Positions 34,059-42,552 of a stretch of 64,000 nt of DNA are shown here, in pieces. The stretch comes from Bin87 sp965261925 (GTDB lineage Bacteria > Chloroflexota > Dehalococcoidia > Lucifugimonadales > UBA3495). The stretch's first letter is position 1. Each line of letters begins with the position of its first letter. Below the pieces are notes generated by a model that worked only from the letters and a program-made list of their open reading frames with translations, was not told the origin of the DNA and did not search any database. The stretch spans positions 2,356,001 to 2,420,000 of the forward strand of contig OZ253486.1 in NCBI GenBank assembly GCA_965261925.1, read 5' to 3'. The position numbers were made by a program, and so were the translations under genes.

Positions 34059-34430
34059 ATGCCCGCACTGGATACCATCACAGTCAGAGGTTTCAAGAGC
34101 ATCAAGGCCATTGAGCAGCTGAAGCTTAATCCCATCAACGTGCTTAGCGGGGCCAACGGCTCGGGCAAGTCAAACTTCATAGAACTGTTTTCTATGGTGC
34201 GTGAAGTGGTTAGCGACCGGCTGCGAGATTTCATTGTCAGGGCTGGCGGGGCAGATAGAATTCTCCATTTGGGATCACGCACAACGGGACAGATAGATAT
34301 CGTCATCAATCTGAATGATGGCAATTGGTACGAGTTGACGTTGGCACCTATCGCTGGCGATTCGTTGCGCTTGATTCATCAGTCTGCCACTTATTGGCAG
34401 CCACCGTTATTGTTGGACCCAGTGGTTTGA
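34059..34430 (+). pseudogene. N-terminal fragment of an AAA ATPase
   Basis: 123 residues: KSIKAIEQLKL, Walker A GANGSGKS (~31-38), then the RILHLGSRTTGQIDI segment typical of RecF/SMC-like AAA_15 or AAA_21 ATPases of ~350-400 residues. Walker B, the signature motif and the C-terminal half are missing; the frame ends in a stop 64 bp before the IS target duplication. The truncation is therefore not directly caused by the IS. Confidence 0.7.
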
Positions 34431-34493
34431 ACGATGGAAAAGTCTGGCGGCTATTGATCCGTAGCTCGTTTCATTGCCTCCGGGGCGAGTCGG

Positions 34494-34503
34494 CCCGGTT
34501 TCG
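34494..34503. repeat. Target site duplication, left copy
   Basis: CCCGGTTTCG; repeated exactly at 35737-35746 on the other side of the IS. Confidence 0.9.
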
Positions 34504-35736
34504 CAGGGCAATCGCGTCTTATCCGAGGAGGACTTTGCGCAGGTAGTCCTCGTCCCATCCGGCGTTGAGCCGCTTGCCCTGAATGCCTACTTTCAAGGTG
34601 CTTTCGTTTTTCAACCGGTTGTGCCCAATCTGCCGCAGCGTGGCCAGGTTCTGCGGTCCATGGTCCTTACGCACTCGGCACTGGTCTTCCCGAAAGGTCA
34701 CGTCCAAGGTCCAGTGCAGCGAGTTTTCGATGCTCCAGTGGCTTCTGATGGCAGCCAGGAGTTGTTCTGCTGGGGCTGGCAGGCTGCTGATGTAGTAGCG
34801 GGGCTGACTTATGCCACCCGCTCCAGTTTGACGATGGCCCACCACCCTGACGGCCGCCTTCAGTTGGGACCATTGCCCCTGGGGGTCCAGATAATCCAGG
34901 CAGTCCGTCGCCGTGATGGTCCAGCATTCCCGCCGTTCCACCCGTCCGTGTCCCTTGTCCACGGTCCGTGCGTAATCGTAAGGCACCCCGTCAAAACCCC
35001 AGGCCTCGGCTCCCTGGAACAGGTCTCGGATGCCCTCATGCAACCGGCCCTGGTTCTCCTTCACCGCCAGCACGTAGTCGGCCCCGCCCGCTATGATCTG
35101 CTGGGCGATCTCCCGCTGGCAGCCCATGGCATCGATGGTCACGATGCAGCCATTCAAGTCCAGCATTTCCAGCAGTTGTGGAATGGCGGTGATCTCATTG
35201 GACTTCTCCTCAGTCTTGACCTGGCCCAGGGTCAGGTTATTCTGCGTGGCCCAGGCGCTGACCAGGTGTATGGCCCCCTTGTTCCCCGCCGGATCATAGG
35301 ACCGTCGGGCCGTCTTGCCGTCAATGGCCACCACCTCACCCGGCAGCAACTCGGCGATGGCCTGGGTCCAGGATACGAAGCTATTCTGCAACTGCACTGG
35401 GTCCAGGCGGGCGAACACATCGCCAAAGGTGTCGTGGGATGGGATACCGTGGGGCAATTCCAGGAAGGTCTGAAACCAGGCCAGCTTGCTCTTGCCGAAG
35501 AGTTCTATGTGGACCCAGGAATCGGCGCCGCAGATGGTGGCACAAATGGCAATGGCAATGATGTCCACCAGCTTATGGCGTCGGGTGCGTTCCACCCGTG
35601 GGTCGTCCAGGTCAGCGAAATGATCGAGAATAGTTGTTTTGGGTGGTTGTGCCATGCCTCACTGCCTCCATTTGGTTCAACGGATCATGGCACGTTAGCA
35701 CATTTCTAAAAATACTATTAAGACGCGATTGCCCTG
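34504..35736 (-). mobile_element. Complete ISAs1-family insertion sequence (1233 bp)
   Basis: Perfect 18-bp terminal inverted repeats (CAGGGCAATCGCGTCTTA at 34504-34521 and its complement at 35719-35736), a single intact transposase on the minus strand, and a perfect 10-bp target duplication, in the 8-10 bp range of the family. Perfect ends and duplication mean a recent insertion. Confidence 0.95.
34519..35655 (-). CDS. ISAs1-family transposase
   Basis: 378-residue DDE transposase. N-terminal DDPRVERTRRHKLVDII domain, then VVAIDGKTARRS (first Asp), CIVTIDAMGCQREIA (second Asp) and the C-terminal HWSIENSLHWTLDVTF segment with the Glu. Full-length and without frameshift, so probably active. 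The last codons overlap the left inverted repeat. Confidence 0.95.
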   Translation of the reverse strand: MAQPPKTTILDHFADLDDPRVERTRRHKLVDIIAIAICATICGADSWVHIELFGKSKLAWFQTFLELPHGIPSHDTFGDVFARLDPVQLQNSFVSWTQAIAELLPGEVVAIDGKTARRSYDPAGNKGAIHLVSAWATQNNLTLGQVKTEEKSNEITAIPQLLEMLDLNGCIVTIDAMGCQREIAQQIIAGGADYVLAVKENQGRLHEGIRDLFQGAEAWGFDGVPYDYARTVDKGHGRVERRECWTITATDCLDYLDPQGQWSQLKAAVRVVGHRQTGAGGISQPRYYISSLPAPAEQLLAAIRSHWSIENSLHWTLDVTFREDQCRVRKDHGPQNLATLRQIGHNRLKNESTLKVGIQGKRLNAGWDEDYLRKVLLG

Positions 35737-35746
35737 CCCGGTTTCG
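35737..35746. repeat. Target site duplication, right copy
   Basis: CCCGGTTTCG, identical to 34494-34503. It lies only 40 bp upstream of hisZ. Confidence 0.9.
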
Positions 35747-35768
35747 CGTAACGCTGCCGGTTGCCAGA

Positions 35769-35777
35769 TGCTACAAT
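35769..35777 (+). promoter_or_regulatory. Extended -10 promoter of the his operon
   Basis: TGC followed by TACAAT (35772-35777). The hisZ ATG begins only 8 bases later and no Shine-Dalgarno is present, so the transcript would be leaderless. No -35 match at 35749-35754. The IS end lies upstream of this box and may have replaced upstream control DNA. Confidence 0.5.
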
Positions 35778-35785
35778 ATCCTGCG

Positions 35786-37195
35786 ATGATTTCCGCCGTT
35801 TCTACCGACCGCCCTAATCCGGTGCGCCGCTTGCCCGGCATGCGTGATTTCGACGCTGGCGCGTGCCGGCGTAAGCATGAAGTCGAGCGTCAACTTGCCG
35901 AGTTCATCGGTCGCTTCGGCTACTCCATGCTGGAAGTCCCGGTTCTGGAGACCACCGAACTGTTCCTGCGCAAGTCCGGCGGCGATCTCGCGTCCCAGAT
36001 GTACTCTTTCATCGACCCCGGGTCCAATGCCGTCAGCCTGCGCCCGGAGTTCACCTCCGCAATCATGCGGCACTACCTGGAGATGACGAGGGACTCCGGC
36101 GAATCCTCTTTGGTTCGCTGGCAATACTGTGGCCCAGTCTTCCGCTACGACACTGGCAGCGCCGCCGACACGGGCGAGTTCACCCAGGTGGGCGCAGAGT
36201 TGGTCGGCTCCAACAGCATTCTCGCTGACGCGGAGCTCCTGACCATGGCCGCCGGCGTCCCCGACCGGTTGGGCATTCCCGATTATCGGATCCGTCTGGC
36301 CGATTTGGACGTGCTGGATAGCGCGCTGGACACCGTCGGGCTTTCCGACCGCGCTCGCGAATTCATCGTGGCCAACATGAACCGCATCGGCGAGGATAGC
36401 GACAGCCTTGCGGCGACCTTGCAGCGCGCTGCCGAGCTGCACGTGATCGCCGGCATTGGTTTGCCCGACGAGGAACAGCACCTGGCCGTCGCGGTTAGCG
36501 GCCTTCCCGACGGCGCGGCGCGTTCCGTGTTGTCCGGTTTCATGCGCTGGAATACCTCGGCGGACATGCCCTTGGGACGCCGTTCGCCCGACGAGATCGT
36601 CGACCGCTTGTTGCGCAAGCTGCGCGGTGGCGACGCCTCGGGTGCTGTCGAACGCGGCCTCGCGCTGGCCGGCCAACTCGCCTCCGTCAAGGGTGACCCG
36701 GCACATGCGTTGCCCCGGGCCCGGTCAATCGTCGCGGCGGCGGGCGCCGATACCCGGGCGATAGACCGGCTCATTGATTTAACCGCCCTCATTGGCGAGG
36801 ATCCGGCGGTTTCCCGACGCCTGGAAATCGATTTCTCCCTGGCCCGTGGCATCGCCTACTACAACGGCATTATCTTCGACATCGTTCGCGGCGACGCCGG
36901 CACTTCGTTGGGAGGCGGCGGACGGTACGATGCCCTGGCTCGCGCCCTCGGTGGTACGGCCCCGGTGCCCGCCCTGGGTTTTGCCTGCACGTTGGAAACA
37001 TTGCTGTCCGCCATGCCTCCCGCGGACCAATCGTATTTTGACCCCGACGTCGCAGTGGTATCTCCGGACGACGCAGGGTCCGTCGCCGAGGCTTTGCGCG
37101 CTGCCGCTGATATCCGACGCCAGGGAGGCGTTGCCGTCCTGGAGATCCGCGGAGACAAGCATCATACCGGTTTGAGCGGAACGGTTACCGAGTAG
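35786..37195 (+). CDS. hisZ: ATP phosphoribosyltransferase regulatory subunit HisZ (HisRS-like)
   Basis: 469-residue histidyl-tRNA-synthetase paralogue. Catalytic core remnants: LRPEFTSAIMRHYLE, QYCGPVFRYD, RGIAYYNGIIFDI and SLGGGGRYDALA. The HisRS-specific Arg-rich YREF block is changed to TGEFTQVGAE, and the anticodon domain is incomplete, so aminoacylation is unlikely. First gene of the his operon. Longer than usual HisZ (~390) because of a middle helical insertion. Confidence 0.82.
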   Translation: MISAVSTDRPNPVRRLPGMRDFDAGACRRKHEVERQLAEFIGRFGYSMLEVPVLETTELFLRKSGGDLASQMYSFIDPGSNAVSLRPEFTSAIMRHYLEMTRDSGESSLVRWQYCGPVFRYDTGSAADTGEFTQVGAELVGSNSILADAELLTMAAGVPDRLGIPDYRIRLADLDVLDSALDTVGLSDRAREFIVANMNRIGEDSDSLAATLQRAAELHVIAGIGLPDEEQHLAVAVSGLPDGAARSVLSGFMRWNTSADMPLGRRSPDEIVDRLLRKLRGGDASGAVERGLALAGQLASVKGDPAHALPRARSIVAAAGADTRAIDRLIDLTALIGEDPAVSRRLEIDFSLARGIAYYNGIIFDIVRGDAGTSLGGGGRYDALARALGGTAPVPALGFACTLETLLSAMPPADQSYFDPDVAVVSPDDAGSVAEALRAAADIRRQGGVAVLEIRGDKHHTGLSGTVTE

Positions 37196-37210
37196 GTACG
37201 GAGCAGCGCC

Positions 37211-38230
37211 TTGAGACTGGTCATACCAAGCGACGGCGAACTGGGCGAGCCCACAATGAGGTTCCTGGCGTCCTGTGGCGTCAAGGTGAACCGGCCCAAC
37301 TCTCGCCGCTACACCGGCTCCATTCCGTCTCTGCCCGGCATCGACGTTCTCTTCCAGCGCACTGCCGATATCACCACCAAGGTGGAGGAGGGTAGCGCCG
37401 AGATGGGTGTCACCGGCTACGACCGGTTGATGGAGTACCGCCACGACGACGACTCGGTGATCCCGGTCATGGAAGACCTCGGATTCGGCGGCTGCGACTA
37501 CGTGCTGGCCGTACCCGATTCTTGGCTTGACGTAACGTCCATAGACGACCTGGCAGATCTCGCCCTCGAATTCCACGAACGCGGTCGCCAGCTCCGCATT
37601 GCCACCAAGTACCCGCGCCTCCTGCGCCGGTATCTCTTCGAGCGCGGCATAAACTACTTCACCCTCGTGCCGGCCAGCGGCACGCTGGAGGCTGCTCCCA
37701 TCGCCGGCTACGCGGACCTCATCGCCGACCTGTCCGCCACCGGAACGACCCTGCGCGAGAACCGCCTGAAGATCCTCGACGGCGGCACCATTTTGACCTC
37801 TCAGGCTTGCCTCATTGCCAACCCGTCCGCCTTGGCCGGCTGCCCGGCCGATCTGGAGCTCGCCCGCTCCCTGACCGAAATGCTCGAGGCGCACCTCCGC
37901 GCCGACCCGTACTACCGAATCACCGCCAATGTTCAGGGCCGTTCCGCCGATGACGTCAGCGCGATGATCCTCGCCCGCCCCGAGATCGCCGGCATTCAGG
38001 GGCCCACCGTCGCCCGCGTGTTCAGCGTGGAAGAGGAGGACTGGTACGCCGTCTCGCTGTTGATCCGCAAGAACCGCCTGTTGGACGCTGTCTCCCACCT
38101 GCGGGAGTGCGGTGGCGTGGATATTGCCGCTGCCCAGCTCTCTTACCTGTTCAAGGGAGAGTCCCAGGCCTTCGCCGGCTTTATGGACCGCATCGCGTCC
38201 TTGAACGGTCGTAGAGATCATCATGCCTAA
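37211..38230 (+). CDS. hisG: ATP phosphoribosyltransferase, long form
   Basis: 339 residues; first step of histidine synthesis (ATP + PRPP). The catalytic domain has GVTGYDRLMEY and the phosphate-binding region ATKYPRLLRRYLFERGI, plus DLSATGTTLRENRLKIL. The last ~80 residues (RITANVQGRSADDVSAMIL ... VEEEDWYAVSLLIRKNRLLDAV) match the ACT-like HisG C-terminal regulatory domain, so this is the long form. TTG start with GGAG 7 bp upstream. Overlaps the next gene by 8 bp. Confidence 0.92.
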   Translation: MRLVIPSDGELGEPTMRFLASCGVKVNRPNSRRYTGSIPSLPGIDVLFQRTADITTKVEEGSAEMGVTGYDRLMEYRHDDDSVIPVMEDLGFGGCDYVLAVPDSWLDVTSIDDLADLALEFHERGRQLRIATKYPRLLRRYLFERGINYFTLVPASGTLEAAPIAGYADLIADLSATGTTLRENRLKILDGGTILTSQACLIANPSALAGCPADLELARSLTEMLEAHLRADPYYRITANVQGRSADDVSAMILARPEIAGIQGPTVARVFSVEEEDWYAVSLLIRKNRLLDAVSHLRECGGVDIAAAQLSYLFKGESQAFAGFMDRIASLNGRRDHHA

Positions 38231-38984
38231 CCTGCCGATGCACATCTACCTGTGCCAGCAGGTATCCACCGAGCTGGATTGGGGTTACGCCCACGATCAC
38301 CCCGGCGCGGCGTACCTCGGCTCCACGACGCCCGATATTCGCGCCATGACCAAGTGGGACCGTGCCCGCACCCATTTCTCCGACCTGTCAGTCACCCACG
38401 TTGGCGCCGGCGTCCAGCGGATGTTCGAGTTGCACCCTCATCTGGCCGGCTCCGATAACGGATTGTCCCCCCACACCAGGTCGTTCCTCCTCGGCTACGT
38501 GAGCCATTTGGTCGCCGACGAAATGTGGATCACCACCATGTTTCGCCCCCACTTCGCTCCCGATAGCCGCGTCACCGACACCGACATCGAGGCGCACATC
38601 TGGGATCGCGCGCTCCAGTTGGACATGGACCGGGCGGTTCTCGACGGCAATGCTCACCTCGTGATCGAGAATGATGCCATCGCCGCGGTCGACCGGATGC
38701 CGGCCTTGGAGTTCCTTGAGGACGAGCTGATCGACGAGTGGCGGAGTTGGGTGGCTCGATTGCTCGGTTGGGACTTCACCTGGGAGCGCCTCAAGCGCGC
38801 CCTCAACCGCATGTACCGCGACAATGACGAAGTCCAGCAGGTTGTGGACGGATTCCTGGAGCATATGCCCCAGAGCCTGGAGCGCGTGTACGAACGCGTC
38901 CCCCGTGATCTCATCGACACCTACCGCCAACGGGTCATCGACGAAACCAAGACCCAGGCCCGGGAGTATCTCAGTGCGACTTAA
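38223..38984 (+). CDS. Zinc-dependent phospholipase-C-like hydrolase in the his operon
   Basis: 253 residues resembling the Zn_dep_PLPC/S1-P1 nuclease-like fold: N-terminal LPMHIYL, YLGSTTPDI, THF near residue 50 and GYVSHLVADEMW, giving a His/Asp-rich metal site. No signal peptide, so cytoplasmic, unlike secreted phospholipases. It overlaps hisG by 8 bp and hisD by 11 bp, so it is firmly part of the operon. Substrate unknown; a phosphoester in histidine or purine metabolism is only a guess. Confidence 0.65.
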   Translation: MPNLPMHIYLCQQVSTELDWGYAHDHPGAAYLGSTTPDIRAMTKWDRARTHFSDLSVTHVGAGVQRMFELHPHLAGSDNGLSPHTRSFLLGYVSHLVADEMWITTMFRPHFAPDSRVTDTDIEAHIWDRALQLDMDRAVLDGNAHLVIENDAIAAVDRMPALEFLEDELIDEWRSWVARLLGWDFTWERLKRALNRMYRDNDEVQQVVDGFLEHMPQSLERVYERVPRDLIDTYRQRVIDETKTQAREYLSAT

Positions 38985-40320
38985 GATGGTGCGCGGGCTG
39001 GCCGCCGCCGAATCGGTCCTCACCCGCATCGACCCGCTCGATCTCTCGTCGCTGCCCGAGCCCGCCCTGCAGCGCACCCGAGATCTCTTCGGCGTCGACG
39101 CCACGCCGGAATCGTCCGTCCTGCAGATGCTGCGCGACGTTCGCGCCGGTGGCGACTCCGCCGTGCGCCGTTACGCCAGCCTCCTCGACGAGGCGGACTT
39201 GGACACGCTGGAAGTCCCCGAGGCCGAACTGGAAGCCGCTTGGGACGATACTCCCGATGACCTCAAACAGGCCCTCCAGTTGGCCGCCCGCCGTATCACC
39301 GAATTCCACGAGGCCACCCTGCCGCGCGATTGGGTTGACCTCAGCGGCGGTTTGGGTGAATTGGTGCGGCCCCTGGAGCGTGTCGGGCTGTATGCCCCCG
39401 GCGGAACCGCCGCTTATCCGTCCACCGTCCTGATGACCGCGATCCCGGCCCGCGTCGCCGGCGTCAGCGAGGTCGTCCTGGCGACGCCCCGTCGCGGTCA
39501 GGAACCGTTGAATTCTACCGTCCTCGCTGCCGCCCGGATCGCCGGCGTGGACGCGGTCTACCAGGTGGGTGGCGTGCCTGCTATCGGGGCTTTGGCCTAT
39601 GGCACCGAAACCATCCGCAAGGTCGACAAGATCTGCGGTCCCGGCAACGTATTCGTCGCCTACGCCAAGCGCATGGTTCAGGGTCAGGTCGACATCGACG
39701 GCGTATTCGGCCCAACTGAGACCATTCTCCTCGCTGACGAGAGCGCGAACCCGGTGTTCTGCGCCGCCGATCTCATCGCCCAGGCCGAACACGATCCCAT
39801 GGCCTCGGCTATTCTCGTGACCGATTCGCAGAACCTGATTTATACCGTAGAAGCCGAACTTGACGGTCAGATTACCGGTAATCCTCGTGCCGAGACCATC
39901 CGGCAATCCCTCGAACGGCAAGGATGTATCGTTTTGGTGGATGACTTCACCGAGGCCATCGCCGTTGCCAACCATATCGCTCCCGAACACCTCTGCCTCA
40001 TGGTCGCCAACCCTTGGGCCTGGGCCGGTCAGGTCCGCAACGCCGGCGGCCTCTTCCTGGGGGAATTCTCGCCCGAGGTCATGGGCGATTACATCGCCGG
40101 TCCTTCCCACGTCATGCCCACCGGTGGAACCGCGCGCTTCAGTTCCGCCCTAAGCGTGCACCACTTCCTGCGCACCATGCCGGTGGTCGGGCTCAGCCTA
40201 CAACGGTTCACCGACCTCGGCGCTGCCGCCGTCCGCATCGCTGAAGCCGAAGGGCTTCCCGGGCACGCCGGCGCGGTGCAGGCCCGCCTTGACCACATCG
40301 CTGCAATGCAAACTCGCTAA
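38974..40320 (+). CDS. hisD: Histidinol dehydrogenase
   Basis: Oxidises L-histidinol to histidine with two NAD+. About 448 residues. Seen: YAPGGTAAYPSTVLM, the KICGPGNVFVAYAKRMV segment, AEHDP zinc ligands, EHLCLMV with the catalytic His, and AGPSHVMPTGGTARFSS. GTG 38974 has GGAG seven bases upstream and overlaps the previous gene; ATG 38986 is an alternative start. Confidence 0.95.
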   Translation: MRLKMVRGLAAAESVLTRIDPLDLSSLPEPALQRTRDLFGVDATPESSVLQMLRDVRAGGDSAVRRYASLLDEADLDTLEVPEAELEAAWDDTPDDLKQALQLAARRITEFHEATLPRDWVDLSGGLGELVRPLERVGLYAPGGTAAYPSTVLMTAIPARVAGVSEVVLATPRRGQEPLNSTVLAAARIAGVDAVYQVGGVPAIGALAYGTETIRKVDKICGPGNVFVAYAKRMVQGQVDIDGVFGPTETILLADESANPVFCAADLIAQAEHDPMASAILVTDSQNLIYTVEAELDGQITGNPRAETIRQSLERQGCIVLVDDFTEAIAVANHIAPEHLCLMVANPWAWAGQVRNAGGLFLGEFSPEVMGDYIAGPSHVMPTGGTARFSSALSVHHFLRTMPVVGLSLQRFTDLGAAAVRIAEAEGLPGHAGAVQARLDHIAAMQTR

Positions 40321-40340
40321 CCTATTTGGAACACCCTCCC

Positions 40341-41435
40341 ATGCCTGAAATTGAAGAGCTTCTCCTTCCCCACATCAGCCGCCTGAAAACCTACCAAGGC
40401 GTGTCCCCTAGCGAAACGCTGGCCGAGGAGGCGGGTATCCCCCTCGAGCAGGTCATTCGCCTGAACGGGAACGAAAACCCCTACGGACCCTCGCCTCAAG
40501 TCGCGGAGGCCCTGGGTAGTTTCCGCGACTACAACCATTACCCGGATCCATCCCAGCGCCGCCTGCGTGGGGCCCTGTCCGATTACCTCGGCGTTGCTGA
40601 GGAGAACATCGTTGCCGGTAATGGCAGCGACGAGATCATCGACCTCCTGATGCGCATGTTTCTCGCCCCCGGCGACGAAATCATCATTCCGGTGCCCACC
40701 TTCGGCATGTACTCCTTCTCTGCGGATGTTGCCGGAGCCCAGGCCGTGGCCGTCCCGCGCGATGACAATTTTGACATCGACATCGAAGCCATACGGGGCG
40801 CTATCACCCCGCGCACCAAGGCGATTTTCTTCCCGACCCCGAACAACCCCACCGGCAACGTGGTCACCGAGGCCCAGGCCCGCGCCCTGCTGGACACCGG
40901 CCTGCTGGTCGTTTCCGACGAGGCGTATTACGACTTCTGCGGCCAGACCCTGAAGCCGTTGCTGTCCGAGTACCGGAACCTCGTCGTTCTCCGGACCTTC
41001 AGTAAGTGGGCCGGCTTGGCTGGTCTCCGCATCGGCGCCGGCGCCATGGATGCCGAGCTCGCCGCGACCATGATGGGCATGAAGCCGCCGTACAACGTCA
41101 ACCTCGCCGCCGAAGTCGCCCTCCTGGCCTCCTTGTCCGACACCGGCATCCTCCTGGATCGCGTCGACGCCATCGTGAAAGAACGCGGCAGAATGTATCG
41201 GTTGCTATGCGAAATCCCCGGGATCACCGTGTGGCCCTCCCAGGCGAACTTTATCCTTTGCAAGATGCCTGATGGTCGCGGCCTGGAAGTGTACGAAGCC
41301 ATGTGCCGGCGCGGGGTTTTCCTGCGCTACTTCGACAACGATCTCCTGCGCGACTACATCCGCTCCAGCGTTGGCAAGCCCGAGGAGACCGACGCCGTGG
41401 TCGCCGGCTTCCGCGCTGCCCTCGGGGTGGACTAA
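40341..41435 (+). CDS. hisC: Histidinol-phosphate aminotransferase
   Basis: PLP-dependent transamination of imidazole-acetol phosphate. 364 residues: LNGNENPYGPSP, the YNHYPDPSQ segment, GNGSDEIIDLL, FFPTPNNPTGN, VSDEAYYDF and the PLP lysine in RTFSKWAGLAGLRIG. ATG 40341 chosen over an upstream TTG. One base separates its stop from hisB. Confidence 0.95.
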   Translation: MPEIEELLLPHISRLKTYQGVSPSETLAEEAGIPLEQVIRLNGNENPYGPSPQVAEALGSFRDYNHYPDPSQRRLRGALSDYLGVAEENIVAGNGSDEIIDLLMRMFLAPGDEIIIPVPTFGMYSFSADVAGAQAVAVPRDDNFDIDIEAIRGAITPRTKAIFFPTPNNPTGNVVTEAQARALLDTGLLVVSDEAYYDFCGQTLKPLLSEYRNLVVLRTFSKWAGLAGLRIGAGAMDAELAATMMGMKPPYNVNLAAEVALLASLSDTGILLDRVDAIVKERGRMYRLLCEIPGITVWPSQANFILCKMPDGRGLEVYEAMCRRGVFLRYFDNDLLRDYIRSSVGKPEETDAVVAGFRAALGVD

Positions 41436-41436
41436 C

Positions 41437-42051
41437 ATGGCCCAACCCGACCAAACCGCGCGCGTTGCCAATCTGGAGCGTTCCACCGGCGAGACCACGA
41501 TTTCCGTATCCGTGGACCTGGATGGACAGGGCCGGTATGACGTTGACACCGGCAACGGTTTCCTCGACCACATGGTCAGCCAGATCTCGCGCCACGGCCT
41601 TTTCGACATCACGCTGAAAGCCGAGGGTGACACCCATGTAGGCTGGCACCACCTCGTCGAGGATACCGCCATCATGCTGGGACGTGCCTTCGGCCAGGCC
41701 CTTGGCGAGCCGCGCGGCATCCGTCGCATGGGACACGCCGTGGTCCCCCTGGACGAAACCTTGGTCATGGTGGCCGTCGACTGGAGCGGCCGCCCCTACG
41801 TTTCCGTTGACACGACCCTGAACGACAGCATGGTCGAAACGCTTTCCGGCGACCTCGTGGCGCATTTCCTCGAATCCTTTGCCATCGAGGCCCGTATCAA
41901 TCTGCACGCCAGGGTCCTCGCCGGCGTGAGCCCGCATCACAAGGCCGAAGCTCTCTGCAAGGCGCTGGCCCGCGCCCTCCGCGACGCCGTCGAGCCCGAT
42001 CCTCGCGCCGCCGGCCAAGTTCCTAGCACCAAGGGCACACTGGACTCCTGA
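41437..42051 (+). CDS. hisB: Imidazoleglycerol-phosphate dehydratase
   Basis: 204-residue monofunctional dehydratase without the histidinol phosphatase domain. Mn-binding repeats: FLDHMVSQISRHGLFD, GWHHLVEDTAIMLG, and HHKAEALCKALARAL near the end. Last gene of the operon; hisA, hisF, hisH, hisI and the phosphatase are not in the window. Confidence 0.95.
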   Translation: MAQPDQTARVANLERSTGETTISVSVDLDGQGRYDVDTGNGFLDHMVSQISRHGLFDITLKAEGDTHVGWHHLVEDTAIMLGRAFGQALGEPRGIRRMGHAVVPLDETLVMVAVDWSGRPYVSVDTTLNDSMVETLSGDLVAHFLESFAIEARINLHARVLAGVSPHHKAEALCKALARALRDAVEPDPRAAGQVPSTKGTLDS

Positions 42052-42156
42052 GTTCTGCCCCGCCGTCTTCTGGCGTTTTTTGTTTCGGTGAGGGCCGCCG
42101 GGTTGCGGCCGTACTGTAGACCGAGGGACCGGATGCTATTGGCTGGTTGGTTCGCG

Positions 42157-42162
42157 TATAAT
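42157..42162 (+). promoter_or_regulatory. -10 box before the 90-aa protein
   Basis: TATAAT 46 bp before ATG 42208; preceding -35 is weak. Suggests the small gene is expressed separately from the his operon. Confidence 0.4.
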
Positions 42163-42207
42163 GCGAGTGGTGGGAGCTAAATGATCCAGTCCCGACAGGA
42201 GGGAGCC

Positions 42208-42480
42208 ATGCCGATCGTTCAAAGTAGCGTCCATAGTGTCAACCGGGTTCTCGTGAACGTCTTGGACAAACCGTTCGTAGCCCGTGTACTTTCGCCGTTC
42301 CAGCCCATCGCCAACACCCTGACCACACGCTACTTGGACTACGCCGTCCCCGGCGACTCTCCGCATTCCGCGTCTCCCGTCGCCTACACCATCATTGACG
42401 CCGACGGCAACACTCGGTGGAGTGGCGATACGGCCGAACTCGTCGAAAACCCCGAGCACCGGCATCGCAACGCCCACTGA
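42208..42480 (+). CDS. Hypothetical protein, 90 aa
   Basis: Not recognised. CAGGAGGGAG directly before ATG 42208, a TATAAT box upstream and a perfect terminator downstream make it a convincing independent gene. No membrane helix; N-terminal half has a possible amphipathic helix (VNRVLVNVLDKPFVARVLSPF), the end is rich in His, Glu and Arg. Confidence 0.65.
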   Translation: MPIVQSSVHSVNRVLVNVLDKPFVARVLSPFQPIANTLTTRYLDYAVPGDSPHSASPVAYTIIDADGNTRWSGDTAELVENPEHRHRNAH

Positions 42481-42501
42481 ACCTGACGGTTACGTGCAAA
42501 A

Positions 42502-42530
42502 AAAACGCTCCCCACTGCGGGGAGCGTTTT
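42502..42530. terminator. Bidirectional terminator
   Basis: AAAACGCTCCCC, loop ACTGC, GGGGAGCGTTTT: 12-bp stem with A and T runs on either side. It lies between the 90-aa gene (+) and the enoyl-CoA hydratase gene (-) and can stop both. Confidence 0.85.
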
Positions 42531-42552
42531 CGATTCTGGTAACCGTTTCCCG

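Noticed and set aside
35786..37195. Histidyl-tRNA synthetase (hisS)
   Set aside because: The Arg-rich HisRS motif is altered, the anticodon domain is incomplete, and hisG follows directly; HisZ fits better.
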